The position numbers and the translations under genes were made by a program. Below the pieces are notes generated by a model that was not told the DNA's origin, did not search any database, and saw only the letters and a list, made by a program, of their open reading frames with translations. From Mycolicibacterium porcinum (GTDB lineage: Bacteria; Actinomycetota; Actinomycetes; Mycobacteriales; Mycobacteriaceae), in NCBI GenBank assembly GCA_002086835.1, contig MVIG01000001.1:558001-622000 (forward strand): DNA of 64,000 nucleotides. Direction: 5' to 3'. Shown piece by piece: positions 8,401 through 15,749 of this stretch. Each line of letters begins with the position of its first letter. Within the stretch, counting starts at the first letter, position 1.

Positions 8401-8972
8401 GGCTGGTCGGCCGCCGGTTCTTCCGACGCCGCCACCCGGCGCAGGATCGACTTGAGCCTGGGCAGGTCGGAGCCACCCACCAACTCGCAGCCGTGAAGTT
8501 CGGCGAGTTTGCGTGCGGCCGGGGTGAACTCGTTGTTCGTCACCACCATGGTCCTGGCGCAATCCTGCATCGGTGCGCCCGCCACGACTTCCTGCACGGC
8601 GCTCGCGCCCACGGGCCGGGACAGCCGTTTGCATTGCACGGCAATGCGGTTCGGCCGGCGACCGACGATCAGATCCACGCCCCAGTCCCCGGTGAGCGGC
8701 GTCATGATCACCGGCAAACCGCAGGTCCGCGCCACGTGGGCCACATGGTCTTCGAACTCCAGTCCGGTCATCTCCGCATCCGCCTGCTCGCGGACGCTGG
8801 GAGTGCTGGCCCCATGGAACGCGCCCGCCAGGAACCGCGGAGTGGCGGCCAGGACGAGTGGCACCACGGCGCCGGCTGCCAGGCTCCAAGCCGTGCCCAT
8901 ACCGGCCAGGTGACTGGCGAGCGCACCCGCCGCACCGGCGGCGAGGAAAAGCTTGATCCTGAGCCGTCTCAC
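8397..8972 (-). CDS. Membrane-anchored restriction-endonuclease-like (Mrr-type) protein
   Basis: About 191 residues. Two hydrophobic segments occur in the first 50 residues (LFLAAGAAGALASHLAG and LAAGAVVPLVLAA). A PD-(D/E)xK nuclease-like domain follows with GLEFEDHVA, GDWGVDLIV and IAVQCKRL, the Mrr-family pattern of D and QxK. The GTG at 8972 is chosen because the membrane segment then starts directly; GTG codons slightly upstream are also in frame, so the start is uncertain. It ends within the lat stop codon. No partner methylase is seen, so it need not be part of a restriction system. Confidence 0.72.
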   Translation of the reverse strand: MRRLRIKLFLAAGAAGALASHLAGMGTAWSLAAGAVVPLVLAATPRFLAGAFHGASTPSVREQADAEMTGLEFEDHVAHVARTCGLPVIMTPLTGDWGVDLIVGRRPNRIAVQCKRLSRPVGASAVQEVVAGAPMQDCARTMVVTNNEFTPAARKLAELHGCELVGGSDLPRLKSILRRVAASEEPAADQP

Positions 8973-9044
8973 GTCGGCGAATGTAGACGCCACCGGTGAC
9001 AAATCGGCTGAGTCGATGTCCGCTCGGCGCGTTAGGCTCAGTCC

Positions 9045-9731
9045 GTGACGAGTGATCCCACTACGGGGACCCCTGAGTCGCCGATCGAGCACGCCTTCGC
9101 CGGCGGCGAGGCGCAACGTGTCGGTTGGTTCCGTTTCTACTTCGCCGACGAGCGCTGGGAATGGTCGCCCCAGGTGCAGCGGATGCACGGATATGAACCG
9201 GGCACCGTGGAGCCGACGACCGAGCTGGTGCTCTCACACAAGCACCCGGAGGATTACGGGCAGGTGGCGGCCACCCTGCTGGAGATCCGGCGCACCTCGG
9301 GTGCGTTCAGCACTCGCCACCGGATCATCGACACCGCCGGCGACGTCCACGATGTCGTCGTGGTGGGTGATCAGCTCTTCGACGACGCCGGCTCGATCAT
9401 CGGAACACACGGCTTCTACGTGGACGTCTCACCCTCGATCACGCAGGCGCGGGAGGAGGCCGTCACCGAGGCGGTCGCCGAGATCGCCGAGGCGCGCGGA
9501 GTGATCGAACAGGCCAAGGGCATGTTGATGCTGATCTATCGGATCAACGCGGATGCCGCGTTCGAACTGCTGAAGTGGCGGTCGCAGGAGACCAACACCA
9601 AGTTGCGGCTGCTGGCCGAGCAGCTGGCGGCAGATTTCCTCGCTCTCGACTACAGCGAGACGCTTCCCAGCCGCGCGATCTTGGACCGGCTGCTGCTCAC
9701 CGCGCACCAGCGGGTCAGCCCCGACGTTTAG
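9045..9731 (+). CDS. PAS-ANTAR domain putative antitermination regulator
   Basis: A 228-residue protein with an N-terminal PAS-fold domain (about 20-130, with WEWSPQVQRMHGYEPG and GTHGFYVDVS). A short helical linker leads to an ANTAR domain (about 150-210, with VIEQAKGMLMLIY, ELLKWRSQETN and LAEQL). ANTAR domains bind paired RNA hairpins and prevent transcription termination; the PAS part would sense a small ligand, redox state or light. The start is GTG at 9045. It lies at the edge of the SigF island, and its RNA target is not evident nearby. Confidence 0.85.
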   Translation: MTSDPTTGTPESPIEHAFAGGEAQRVGWFRFYFADERWEWSPQVQRMHGYEPGTVEPTTELVLSHKHPEDYGQVAATLLEIRRTSGAFSTRHRIIDTAGDVHDVVVVGDQLFDDAGSIIGTHGFYVDVSPSITQAREEAVTEAVAEIAEARGVIEQAKGMLMLIYRINADAAFELLKWRSQETNTKLRLLAEQLAADFLALDYSETLPSRAILDRLLLTAHQRVSPDV

Positions 9732-9751
9732 CCGCACCTCATCGAGGGAAG
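9726..9751 (+). promoter_or_regulatory. Possible SigF-type promoter (weak)
   Basis: GTTT, 16 bases and GGGAAG overlap the stop region of the ANTAR gene and end 39 bases before the metallothionein-like gene. The -10 departs from GGGTA, so this is a weaker match than the other SigF-type sites in the window. Confidence 0.35.
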
Positions 9752-9784
9752 ACTCCCGGCGCTGATGCAAAGCGAACCGGGAGT
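9752..9784 (+). promoter_or_regulatory. Hairpin covering the ribosome-binding site
   Basis: ACTCCCGG (9752-9759) pairs with CCGGGAGT (9777-9784) across a 17-base loop. The 3' arm contains GGGAG, the Shine-Dalgarno sequence of the gene starting at 9791. In RNA this would mask translation initiation until opened. Confidence 0.4.
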
Positions 9785-9790
9785 TGAGCG

Positions 9791-10033
9791 ATGGCCACGT
9801 GTGCTACTTGTGGGAACGACTACGACAAAGCCTTCACGGTGAGCTGGGACGGTCACACCGAGACGTTCGACAGTGTGGAGTGCGCGGCGGTTCGGGTCGC
9901 CCCTGAGTGCGCTCACTGCGGTTGCCGGATTCTCGGCCACGGGGTTGAGGCCGCGAATGCGATGTATTGCTGCGCCCACTGCGCCCGAGAATCCGGGCAC
10001 TCTGAACTCGTTGACCGCCAACGCGTCGGCTGA
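9791..10033 (+). CDS. Small cysteine-rich metal-binding protein, metallothionein-like
   Basis: The 80-residue protein has nine cysteines (4, 7, 31, 40, 43, 45, 60, 61, 64) and several histidines, arranged as CATC, CAHCGC and CCAHC. This resembles bacterial zinc-finger metallothioneins and zinc-ribbon proteins, so it probably binds zinc or copper in the cytosol. It is probably cotranscribed with the 49-residue ORF and the UsfY gene downstream. Whether it stores metal or only uses it structurally cannot be decided here. Confidence 0.65.
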   Translation: MATCATCGNDYDKAFTVSWDGHTETFDSVECAAVRVAPECAHCGCRILGHGVEAANAMYCCAHCARESGHSELVDRQRVG

Positions 10034-10048
10034 GGGAGCTGAGCGCTC

Positions 10049-10198
10049 ATGGCGGCTCCGACCCTGAACGCACTGGCGCTGGTCTGCAGCCTCAAACGTC
10101 GGCCGGGCCCCGTCGCCGACGCCACCGCCGCGGCCGCGCGCAATGCGGCGCACCTGGCGGGGCTGCTCAAGGTGGGCGAGTACCCGCGTTACGAATGA
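10049..10198 (+). pseudogene. 49-residue remnant of a flavodoxin/FMN-reductase-type gene
   Basis: The ORF reads TLNALALVCSLKRRPGP, typical of the N-terminus of NADPH-dependent FMN reductase or flavodoxin proteins, then jumps to AARNAAHLAGLLKVGEYPRY, which resembles their extreme C-terminus. The central 120 residues or more expected for the family are missing, but the frame is intact. It therefore looks like an internal in-frame deletion. It sits between the metallothionein-like gene and usfY. Whether the short product is made is unknown; the family reading is from memory. Confidence 0.5.
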
Positions 10199-10210
10199 GA
10201 GGGGAGAACC

Positions 10211-10519
10211 ATGAAAGGTCCCGACGACCCTGTCGATCACAGCAGGACCACTCGGCCACACGCCGGTGAGTCGATGAAGGACAACCGCAACATGCCCGCG
10301 CTGGCTTTGATCGGGCTCGGGGTGGTGTTGTTCGTCGCGTGTCTGGTCGGTTTCGCGACCGGGAACACCGGGGCCGGGGTGTTGCTGGCAGTCGTAGCCG
10401 CCGTGGCACTGGTGGCCGGCGGGGCGTGGCTCGCCATCACGCATCTGCGGGTACGCCGGATCGAAGAACGTTGGTATGCAGAGCATCCCGAGGCGATCAG
10501 GCAAGAGCCCAACAGTTGA
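10211..10519 (+). CDS. usfY: UsfY family membrane protein, copy 1
   Basis: The 102-residue product has two transmembrane helices (about 28-50 and 55-75). A conserved N-terminal motif DPVDHxRTTRPHAGESMKDN precedes them, and RRIEERWYxxHP lies near the C-terminus. It is clearly paralogous to the protein at 20348-20656. In M. tuberculosis usfY lies just upstream of the SigF operon and belongs to the SigF regulon; its molecular role is unknown. AGGGGAG precedes the ATG. Confidence 0.85.
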   Translation: MKGPDDPVDHSRTTRPHAGESMKDNRNMPALALIGLGVVLFVACLVGFATGNTGAGVLLAVVAAVALVAGGAWLAITHLRVRRIEERWYAEHPEAIRQEPNS

Positions 10520-10532
10520 CCTGACACACGAC

Positions 10533-10565
10533 GAGATGGCCCAGCCAACGTGGCTGGGCCATCTC
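10533..10565. terminator. Bidirectional terminator hairpin
   Basis: A perfect 15-bp stem (GAGATGGCCCAGCCA with its complement) closes a three-base loop, between the convergent ends of usfY and the CsbD-like gene. It would end both transcripts. Confidence 0.85.
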
Positions 10566-10580
10566 TTCAATCAGGTCGGG

Positions 10581-10823
10581 CTAGGGCCGCTGGTTCGCCT
10601 GCTGACGCTGCTCGGCGGCCTTGGCGCCCGCCCGGGCCGATTCTGCCTCGGCCTCCTTCTTCGCGGCGTCCTGCTGCGCATCGGCCTTGTCCTGCTGGGC
10701 TTTGCCCTCACGAACAAGGTCGTCTCGGCCGGTCACGGTTCCGACAGCTTCCTTGGCCTTGCCCTTGACGTCCTCGACGACGCCCTTGATGCCTTCTTCA
10801 GGTCCTGAATTCTTCTCGGTCAT
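10581..10823 (-). CDS. CsbD-like general stress protein
   Basis: The 80-residue, highly charged, Gln/Ala/Lys-rich helical protein contains GVVEDVKGKAKEAVGTVTG, the CsbD-type core, and a repetitive C-terminal tail with AQQDKADAQQDAAKKEAEAESA. CsbD proteins are abundant stress proteins of unknown mechanism. GGAAAGG lies ahead of the ATG at 10823. A SigF-type promoter lies about 70 bases upstream. In some annotations such proteins are called microaggregate-binding protein 1. Confidence 0.85.
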   Translation of the reverse strand: MTEKNSGPEEGIKGVVEDVKGKAKEAVGTVTGRDDLVREGKAQQDKADAQQDAAKKEAEAESARAGAKAAEQRQQANQRP

Positions 10824-10890
10824 GCTTACCTTTCCGCTGCTGGAGTGGAATTGGTCATTTCCACGCGGTTTTCTCCACGCACCCTCCTGG

Positions 10891-10915
10891 ATGCCCGGAT
10901 GCGGCGGCGCTAAAC
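10891..10915 (-). promoter_or_regulatory. SigF-type promoter of the CsbD-like gene
   Basis: On the minus strand GTTT, 15 bases and GGGCAT match the mycobacterial SigF pattern, with the same GGGCAT -10 as seen before rsbW. It points to the CsbD-like gene starting at 10823. Confidence 0.55.
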
Positions 10916-10950
10916 GTGACGTGACGAATCGGGGTGTAGACGACAAGAGC

Positions 10951-10975
10951 GTTTGCGCAGCGCCTGGATGGGTAC
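10951..10975 (+). promoter_or_regulatory. SigF-type promoter of the methyltransferase-CDGSH operon
   Basis: GTTT, 15 bases and GGGTAC end nine bases before the GTG at 10985, so the transcript would be leaderless or nearly so. Confidence 0.65.
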
Positions 10976-10984
10976 CGAATAGGG

Positions 10985-11665
10985 GTGCTTTCCGTATATA
11001 CGTCAGCGATCGGCTCCGAGAGCGTCTACCAGCCGCAACACGACTCCTGGCTACTCATCGATGCACTTGAGCGCTGCGATGTGGTTTCCGGCCGTCGCGT
11101 GGTCGATCTGTGTGCCGGAAGCGGCATAGTGGCCATCGCCGCGGCCGAGTTGGGGGCCAGTACCGTTATGGCACTGGATATTTCACCAACAGCGGTGCAC
11201 TGTACCCAGGCCAACGCGCTGGCCGCTCAGGTGGATGTCGAGGTGATACTCGGGTCCTGGAGCCAGGCATTGGAGCATGAACCGTTCGACATCGTCGTCT
11301 GCAATCCGCCCTATGTCCCGGTCGGGCCGGAGACCGCACCGGGAACCGCTTCGCCGACGGGTCCGATGGCTTCGTGGGACGGCGGTCCGGACGGCCGCCG
11401 GGTACTTGACCCGTTGTGTCGCACGGCCGGTGCTCTGCTGGCCGAAGGGGGCTCGCTCTTTCTGGTGCAGTCCGAATTCGCCGACGTCGATCAGTCGATG
11501 GCTTCAATGCGGGCCGGCGGACTGAATCCGAAAATATGTGCCACGCAACTGATTCCTTTCGGCCCGGTGTTGCACGGCCAGGCGCGCTGGTTGCGGGACA
11601 GCGGGCGGTTGTCGTCCGCTCGTACCGAAGAGCAGCTGGTCGTCATCCGGGCGGACAAGCCATGA
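10985..11665 (+). CDS. HemK2/MTQ2-type protein methyltransferase
   Basis: A 226-residue SAM-dependent methyltransferase with motif I DLCAGSGI (41-48), an acidic motif VMALD, and the diagnostic NPPY (107-110) of glutamine N5-methyltransferases. It lacks the N-terminal domain of PrmC, hence the HemK2-type assignment, and the target could be a release factor or another protein. The GTG start sits ten bases after a SigF-type -10 box. Its TGA overlaps the ATG of the CDGSH gene. Confidence 0.82.
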   Translation: MLSVYTSAIGSESVYQPQHDSWLLIDALERCDVVSGRRVVDLCAGSGIVAIAAAELGASTVMALDISPTAVHCTQANALAAQVDVEVILGSWSQALEHEPFDIVVCNPPYVPVGPETAPGTASPTGPMASWDGGPDGRRVLDPLCRTAGALLAEGGSLFLVQSEFADVDQSMASMRAGGLNPKICATQLIPFGPVLHGQARWLRDSGRLSSARTEEQLVVIRADKP

Positions 11666-11865
11666 GCGAGCCACGCGCCGTCCGGGTGGTCGACGGCGGA
11701 CCCATCCTCGTCGAGGGCCCGGTTCGGATAGAACTGCCCGATGGCCGCACCGTGGAATCGGATCGGTTCATGGTGGCGATCTGCACCTGCCGACGGTCCA
11801 AGATGTATCCGCTGTGCGATACCAGCCACCGCAAGATCAAGCGGTCAGGTAAGCGGTCGGCTTAG
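11662..11865 (+). CDS. CDGSH iron-sulfur domain protein
   Basis: This 67-residue protein carries the three-Cys one-His [2Fe-2S] motif: C41-T-C43, C52-D and H56 in CTCRRSKMYPLCDTSH. Such proteins hold redox-active, transferable clusters and donate iron-sulfur or electrons. The ATG overlaps the methyltransferase stop (ATGA). The gene ends 21 bases inside the convergent iron-containing redox enzyme gene, a partner it may serve. Confidence 0.88.
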   Translation: MSEPRAVRVVDGGPILVEGPVRIELPDGRTVESDRFMVAICTCRRSKMYPLCDTSHRKIKRSGKRSA

Positions 11866-12864
11866 CGAACTGCGTTCGGCCAGCCAGGATTTCATCAGAT
11901 GATCGGCCAGCCTGTCCTCCATGGCGGAGAACGCCCGGATCCCGAAAACCACATCCGGGTCGAGTTCTGGCTCGCGCCGGACCAGCTCGCCCACCACGCC
12001 GTGGCGGACGACCTGCTCGTGTACCGCATCGGCTTCGACGTGCTCGCGGTAGAACCGGACGCAGGCTTCCGGCGCTCCGAGTCGCTGCAATGCGGCCACC
12101 ATGCGCTGGGATCCAGGAGACGACGTGATCTCGGTGGCGGCGAAATGGCCTGCCGCGGCGCCGCGGAGCCGGCGGTGCAGCCCGAACATGGACATCAGAT
12201 TGACCACCGCGAGGGCCTCGGCCGGTACCACGTCGAGATAACCCAGGTAGCTGTCGTCCAGGTCGGCCGCACACATCAGGTCGCCGAACAGCTGCTGGTG
12301 GACGCGGGCGCCCGCGCCCGCTCCGTACTCGTCGAATTCGACGGCCACGAATGAGGCTTTCGCCTGCCCGCCCAGCCGTGGAATCAGCCACGCGTGGGGA
12401 TCGCCCTCTTTGAGGTGATACAGCGAGCGGTGCACGAAGTACTCGCGCATCTGTTCCCACGTGCCCTTGTCACGAAGGTGATACGACGGGCCGGTGCCAT
12501 CGGCGGGTTCGGCCGACAGCCGTGCCATCTCGTCCTCGGCGGTGTCCGCGGCGTCGATGGGACCGACCTCGCGGCGAACGGCCGACAGGAAGGACCGTTC
12601 CAGTTGCGAGCGCAGGTGCAACAGCCCGGCGTTCCACTCCCAGGCCGGATCCACCCCGGCGAAGCCCCGGTAATGCAGTTCGTAGCAGATGTACAGCGCA
12701 AGCTGCAGGTCGAGCTGGAGCGGGTCGACATCGCGCAGCGGCACCCACACCGGCTCGAGATGGTTGTACGGGGCGCGTTCGCCCAGGCACTCGATCACGG
12801 CCCGCGAGATGGGCCCATGGGCGTACGGGAGCGTTGGTTCGGTGGTGTGGGGAGAGGTGGTCAT
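11845..12864 (-). CDS. Heme-oxygenase-like iron-containing redox enzyme
   Basis: The 339-residue all-helical protein matches the family annotated as iron-containing redox enzymes, related to the heme-oxygenase-like diiron oxidases. Candidate iron ligands are in VEFDEYGAG (Glu176, Glu179) with His189, and in REHVEADAVHE (His275, Asp279, His282). Such enzymes cleave or hydroxylate small amines, acids or N-substituted substrates using oxygen. The substrate is unknown. The ATG lies 12 bases after a SigF-type -10. It is convergent with the methyltransferase-CDGSH operon and overlaps it. Confidence 0.8.
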   Translation of the reverse strand: MTTSPHTTEPTLPYAHGPISRAVIECLGERAPYNHLEPVWVPLRDVDPLQLDLQLALYICYELHYRGFAGVDPAWEWNAGLLHLRSQLERSFLSAVRREVGPIDAADTAEDEMARLSAEPADGTGPSYHLRDKGTWEQMREYFVHRSLYHLKEGDPHAWLIPRLGGQAKASFVAVEFDEYGAGAGARVHQQLFGDLMCAADLDDSYLGYLDVVPAEALAVVNLMSMFGLHRRLRGAAAGHFAATEITSSPGSQRMVAALQRLGAPEACVRFYREHVEADAVHEQVVRHGVVGELVRREPELDPDVVFGIRAFSAMEDRLADHLMKSWLAERSSLSRPLT

Positions 12865-12876
12865 CGCGCTCCAGGT

Positions 12877-12902
12877 ATTCCCGTCGGCGGCGTTTGTAAA
12901 CC
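12877..12902 (-). promoter_or_regulatory. SigF-type promoter of the iron redox enzyme gene
   Basis: On the minus strand GGTTT, 15 bases and GGGAAT end 12 bases before the start at 12864. The -35 is perfect and the -10 differs by one base from GGGTAT. Confidence 0.55.
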
Positions 12903-13114
12903 CTGCCGGCACAGCGTCACGCCGGTTTGCCGGCCGCCAGGTCCGGGTACTCCCGGCCGGGGTGAGAATCGAGGTCAACGAAATGGCCGGGTCAGCACAA
13001 CCCGATCTGCAGATCGTCTTCGAGCGGATCGCCGGGTGATCGACCGCCAGCGCAGGTGCGCACTGATCGAGCACGCCATCGTCGAGCAGGTGTGGCACCG
13101 CCCGGCTGCGGTGA
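12903..13114. other. Noncoding spacer of about 210 bases
   Basis: This stretch lies downstream of the PRC-barrel operon and upstream of the iron redox enzyme promoter. No convincing gene is seen. A short plus-strand reading around 12970-13039 ends quickly and looks degenerate. A small palindrome GATCTGCAGATC occurs near 13004. No terminator hairpin is obvious. Confidence 0.4.
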
Positions 13115-13453
13115 TCACCGACTGCGCAACGCCGGGGAACGTCGGCTGTAGCCCGCGCGCAGCGTGACGTGGTCAGGGCCGACCCTGGCCACATCGCCCC
13201 ATTCGGCCAGGAATGTCCCTCGATGCCGCCACCGGGCGATGACAGCGACGAGGGCGGGGGCGTTGATCCCGGTGCGCTCGTAACCCAGATACGACGATCC
13301 GGTGCGCGGGCTGATGATCACGCCTGTCACTTCCGGACTGCGCCGGTGATCGGGATTGTCTCCGACGAACCCGAGCCGGACGTCGATGACGGTGCCGACC
13401 GGGTGGAGGCCGGCATCCAGTACGCGAAGCCCGAGGAGATTACTCAGCTGCAT
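13115..13453 (-). CDS. PRC-barrel domain protein, second of pair
   Basis: The 112-residue product starts MQLSNLLGLRVLDAGLHPVGTVIDVRL, the PRC-barrel fold, and continues with TGVIISPRTGSSYLGYER. PRC-barrel domains are small beta-barrels found in RNA-processing and photosynthetic assembly proteins and alone as stress-linked adaptors. It overlaps the preceding PRC gene by 14 bases and closes a five-gene SigF-type operon. The function is unknown. Confidence 0.75.
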   Translation of the reverse strand: MQLSNLLGLRVLDAGLHPVGTVIDVRLGFVGDNPDHRRSPEVTGVIISPRTGSSYLGYERTGINAPALVAVIARWRHRGTFLAEWGDVARVGPDHVTLRAGYSRRSPALRSR

Positions 13454-13805
13454 GACGCCCTCCCGGGATGTGAGCCACGATATGGTCGCGCAGCCAATGT
13501 TCCACCCAGTCCGCGTCGGACGGCAGCCGGTCAGCTGTCAGCCGCACGGTCACTCCGACCGAAGCGACCTGTTTCCACGGGATCTCGTGTGGCAGCGATC
13601 GGGGCGGGGCACCGCCGAGGATGCGGGTCATCACCACTTGGCCGGAAAGTATCGCGGTCACCCGCGGGGGCGGGCTGCCCGGTTTGATGTCCACATCGGC
13701 CTCGATGCCGTCGAGTTCGAGGTCGTCGACGATGCCGACCGGGGCCCCGTCGTGGTCGAGCAGCTGGCGATCCAGCAGGTGCAGGCGCGCGTCGACGGTG
13801 CTCAC
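13440..13805 (-). CDS. PRC-barrel domain protein, first of pair
   Basis: This 121-residue protein has a PRC-barrel-like core (LLDRQLLDHDGAPVGIVDDLELDG) and an extended C-terminus with SLPHEIPWKQVASVGVTVRL. The GTG start overlaps the transporter stop (GTGA). Encoding next to a membrane transporter suggests a cytosolic regulatory or docking role for it and its neighbour, but this is only contextual. Confidence 0.75.
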   Translation of the reverse strand: MSTVDARLHLLDRQLLDHDGAPVGIVDDLELDGIEADVDIKPGSPPPRVTAILSGQVVMTRILGGAPPRSLPHEIPWKQVASVGVTVRLTADRLPSDADWVEHWLRDHIVAHIPGGRHAAE

Positions 13806-15034
13806 TGGCCCGCTCCGGTCACGATCATCAGCGGTATCGCGGCCAGCGAGGCCATCACGATGATGACCAGATATATCGAGCCGAACATGTTCAGCACCCT
13901 TCCGTTCGTCTTGTCGCCCATGTACTCCGGATCGTTGGCGACGATCAGGATGGGCAGGTAGGTCAGGGGGAGCGCGATGGCCGAGAAGACCACCGAGTAT
14001 TCGGTCACCATGATGGGATCGACGCCCGTGAACAGGACGGCAGTGCCGACGACGATGCTCACGAACATCGCCACATGGAATCGGGATGCCTCGGCCGGTC
14101 GGCGGAACTTGCCCCACGGCCAGCCGAAGAACTGCGCCAGTGTGTAGCCGCTGGACAGCGTCGTCTCAAGGGCCGCACCGAATGTGGCCGCCACGATGCC
14201 GACGATCACGAACGCCAGGGCCAGTTTTCCGCCGGCCTCGACAACGGGCATGACGACCTGCGACAGCGACGTCACCTCGATCTGGCCCGGCAGCAGAACC
14301 AGCGTCGCGCAGGCTGCGATGGCCACCGAGAGGATGCCGCCGAGCGGGAACCCGACCAGGACGTTGAGCCGGGATACGCCGAGATCTTTGGTCTTCCAAT
14401 GCTCTTCCACAGCGCCGGACGAGAAGAAGAACACTTCGTACGGTGTCATCGCGGCCCCGAACAGTGCGATCGCGTAGTACCAATAGGTTGCCGACGACTC
14501 GGATTCCGGAATCACCGGCTGCGCGACCTGATGGGCCAGCTCCCCCCACTGCGGTTGCAGGGCAAAGACGGCGATGGCGAACACGATCAGACACAGCCCG
14601 GCCAAGCCGGCGGTGTTCTCCATGACCGAGAACTTGACCCGCCAGATCACCAGCCACACCGCCACGGCTGCCACCGGGATCCACAACATTCGCCCGACAT
14701 CGGTGGCCAGCTGCAATGCCAGTGCCACGCCTCCGATCTCGGCCGTCAGCGTCATCAGGTTGATCAGGAAAGAGGCGCTCAGGTTCGCCGCAGCCGTCCG
14801 CGGACCCAAACGCTCCCGGATGATCTCGAAGGTGGCACGTCCGCTGACCGCCGCCACCCGGCCGGCCATCTGGGCGAACAGGCAGATCCCGACAACGCCG
14901 ACCAGCACCACCCAGACCAGCGCCAGACCGAACCGCGAACCGACGACAGCGTTGGTCACGAGATCACCGATGTCGAGAAAACCGCCGATCGCGGTCAGGA
15001 TTCCCAGCGCTACCGCGAAGAACTTCTTCATCAT
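13802..15034 (-). CDS. Nramp-family-like transporter with altered metal-site motifs
   Basis: The 410-residue polytopic protein has about eleven predicted membrane helices and the Nramp fold order. In helix 1 the usual DPGN reads DIGD (FLDIGDLVTN), and in helix 6 the usual MPH reads MTPYE (GAAMTPYEVFFFSSG). The canonical Asn and the Met-Pro-His context for manganese or iron are therefore changed, so the substrate may be magnesium, a proton-coupled non-metal or something else. It overlaps both neighbours by four bases in an operon with PRC-barrel proteins. Confidence 0.82.
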   Translation of the reverse strand: MMKKFFAVALGILTAIGGFLDIGDLVTNAVVGSRFGLALVWVVLVGVVGICLFAQMAGRVAAVSGRATFEIIRERLGPRTAAANLSASFLINLMTLTAEIGGVALALQLATDVGRMLWIPVAAVAVWLVIWRVKFSVMENTAGLAGLCLIVFAIAVFALQPQWGELAHQVAQPVIPESESSATYWYYAIALFGAAMTPYEVFFFSSGAVEEHWKTKDLGVSRLNVLVGFPLGGILSVAIAACATLVLLPGQIEVTSLSQVVMPVVEAGGKLALAFVIVGIVAATFGAALETTLSSGYTLAQFFGWPWGKFRRPAEASRFHVAMFVSIVVGTAVLFTGVDPIMVTEYSVVFSAIALPLTYLPILIVANDPEYMGDKTNGRVLNMFGSIYLVIIVMASLAAIPLMIVTGAGQ

Positions 15035-15519
15035 CGGTACCCGGCTTCCAACGCCGCTGCCGACGACAGCAGTTGGGTGCGGAGCTCGGAAAGCTCGGGT
15101 TCGGCGGCGACGCCACGGACCCGTGCCGACGCGACGTTGAGTTGGCCGATCAATGTCGTCATGGCTTCGGTGAGCATCCGCTGGCGGTCGAGATCGACCC
15201 GGCCGCTCGCCTTGAGATTGGCAATTCCCTTGTACGCCTTCGCGATCTCGTCACGCGCATCAGAGATCTGGACGCTGACCAGTTGCGGCGTAGACCGGTC
15301 GCGCATGCGGAGGTCGAGTGCGTACGCCGCGCTGCGGGCGGCGGCCACCGTCTCTTCCATGGATTGGGCGAGTTGGCCGGGCATACCGTCCCGGTTGGCC
15401 GGACACCGGGTCAGCAGCAGACCGAGCGCGGCGATCAACAGGGCGGCAATCAGCACCGCCCGTATTCGTCGCGGTTTGTCTTCGGTGTCTCCTCCGTCGG
15501 CCATGGTGCCCGCCCTCAC
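15031..15519 (-). CDS. Single-pass membrane protein with helical domain
   Basis: About 162 residues. After a short charged N-terminus there is one transmembrane helix (about 20-37, AVLIAALLIAALGLLL), then a long predicted helical domain without cysteines after residue 40. The GTG at 15519 is preferred because it overlaps the stop of the upstream gene (GTGA); an ATG five codons in is an alternative. The gene is not recognised. It may be an accessory or regulator of the Nramp-like transporter, which its stop overlaps. Confidence 0.65.
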   Translation of the reverse strand: MRAGTMADGGDTEDKPRRIRAVLIAALLIAALGLLLTRCPANRDGMPGQLAQSMEETVAAARSAAYALDLRMRDRSTPQLVSVQISDARDEIAKAYKGIANLKASGRVDLDRQRMLTEAMTTLIGQLNVASARVRGVAAEPELSELRTQLLSSAAALEAGYR

Positions 15520-15740
15520 CCGGGACGTGTCTCGCCGTCTTCGCTGTCGAACTCATCGTGGCCGCCGTCCTCCACCACCACTTCCCGCTGTTCCTGCCAG
15601 TCGGGGTCGGCGGCTTCCAAAGGAGGGCTGTCCAGGCCGGAGACCGGGGTTTCGGTGTCGGCTACCGGTTCGCTCTGCTCGCGCTGCTGCTCGAGCGCAT
15701 CGGCAACCGGTACCTCGTCGGGCACGTCCTCGCGAGTCAT
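15516..15740 (-). CDS. Small acidic protein of unknown function
   Basis: This 74-residue, very acidic, probably disordered protein is rich in Asp, Glu, Val and Pro and has no cysteine. It is the first gene of the five-gene operon leading to the Nramp-like transporter. The ATG lies nine bases after a SigF-type -10, so the mRNA should be near leaderless. No family is recognised. Confidence 0.6.
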   Translation of the reverse strand: MTREDVPDEVPVADALEQQREQSEPVADTETPVSGLDSPPLEAADPDWQEQREVVVEDGGHDEFDSEDGETRPG

Positions 15741-15749
15741 TCGGCCGGA

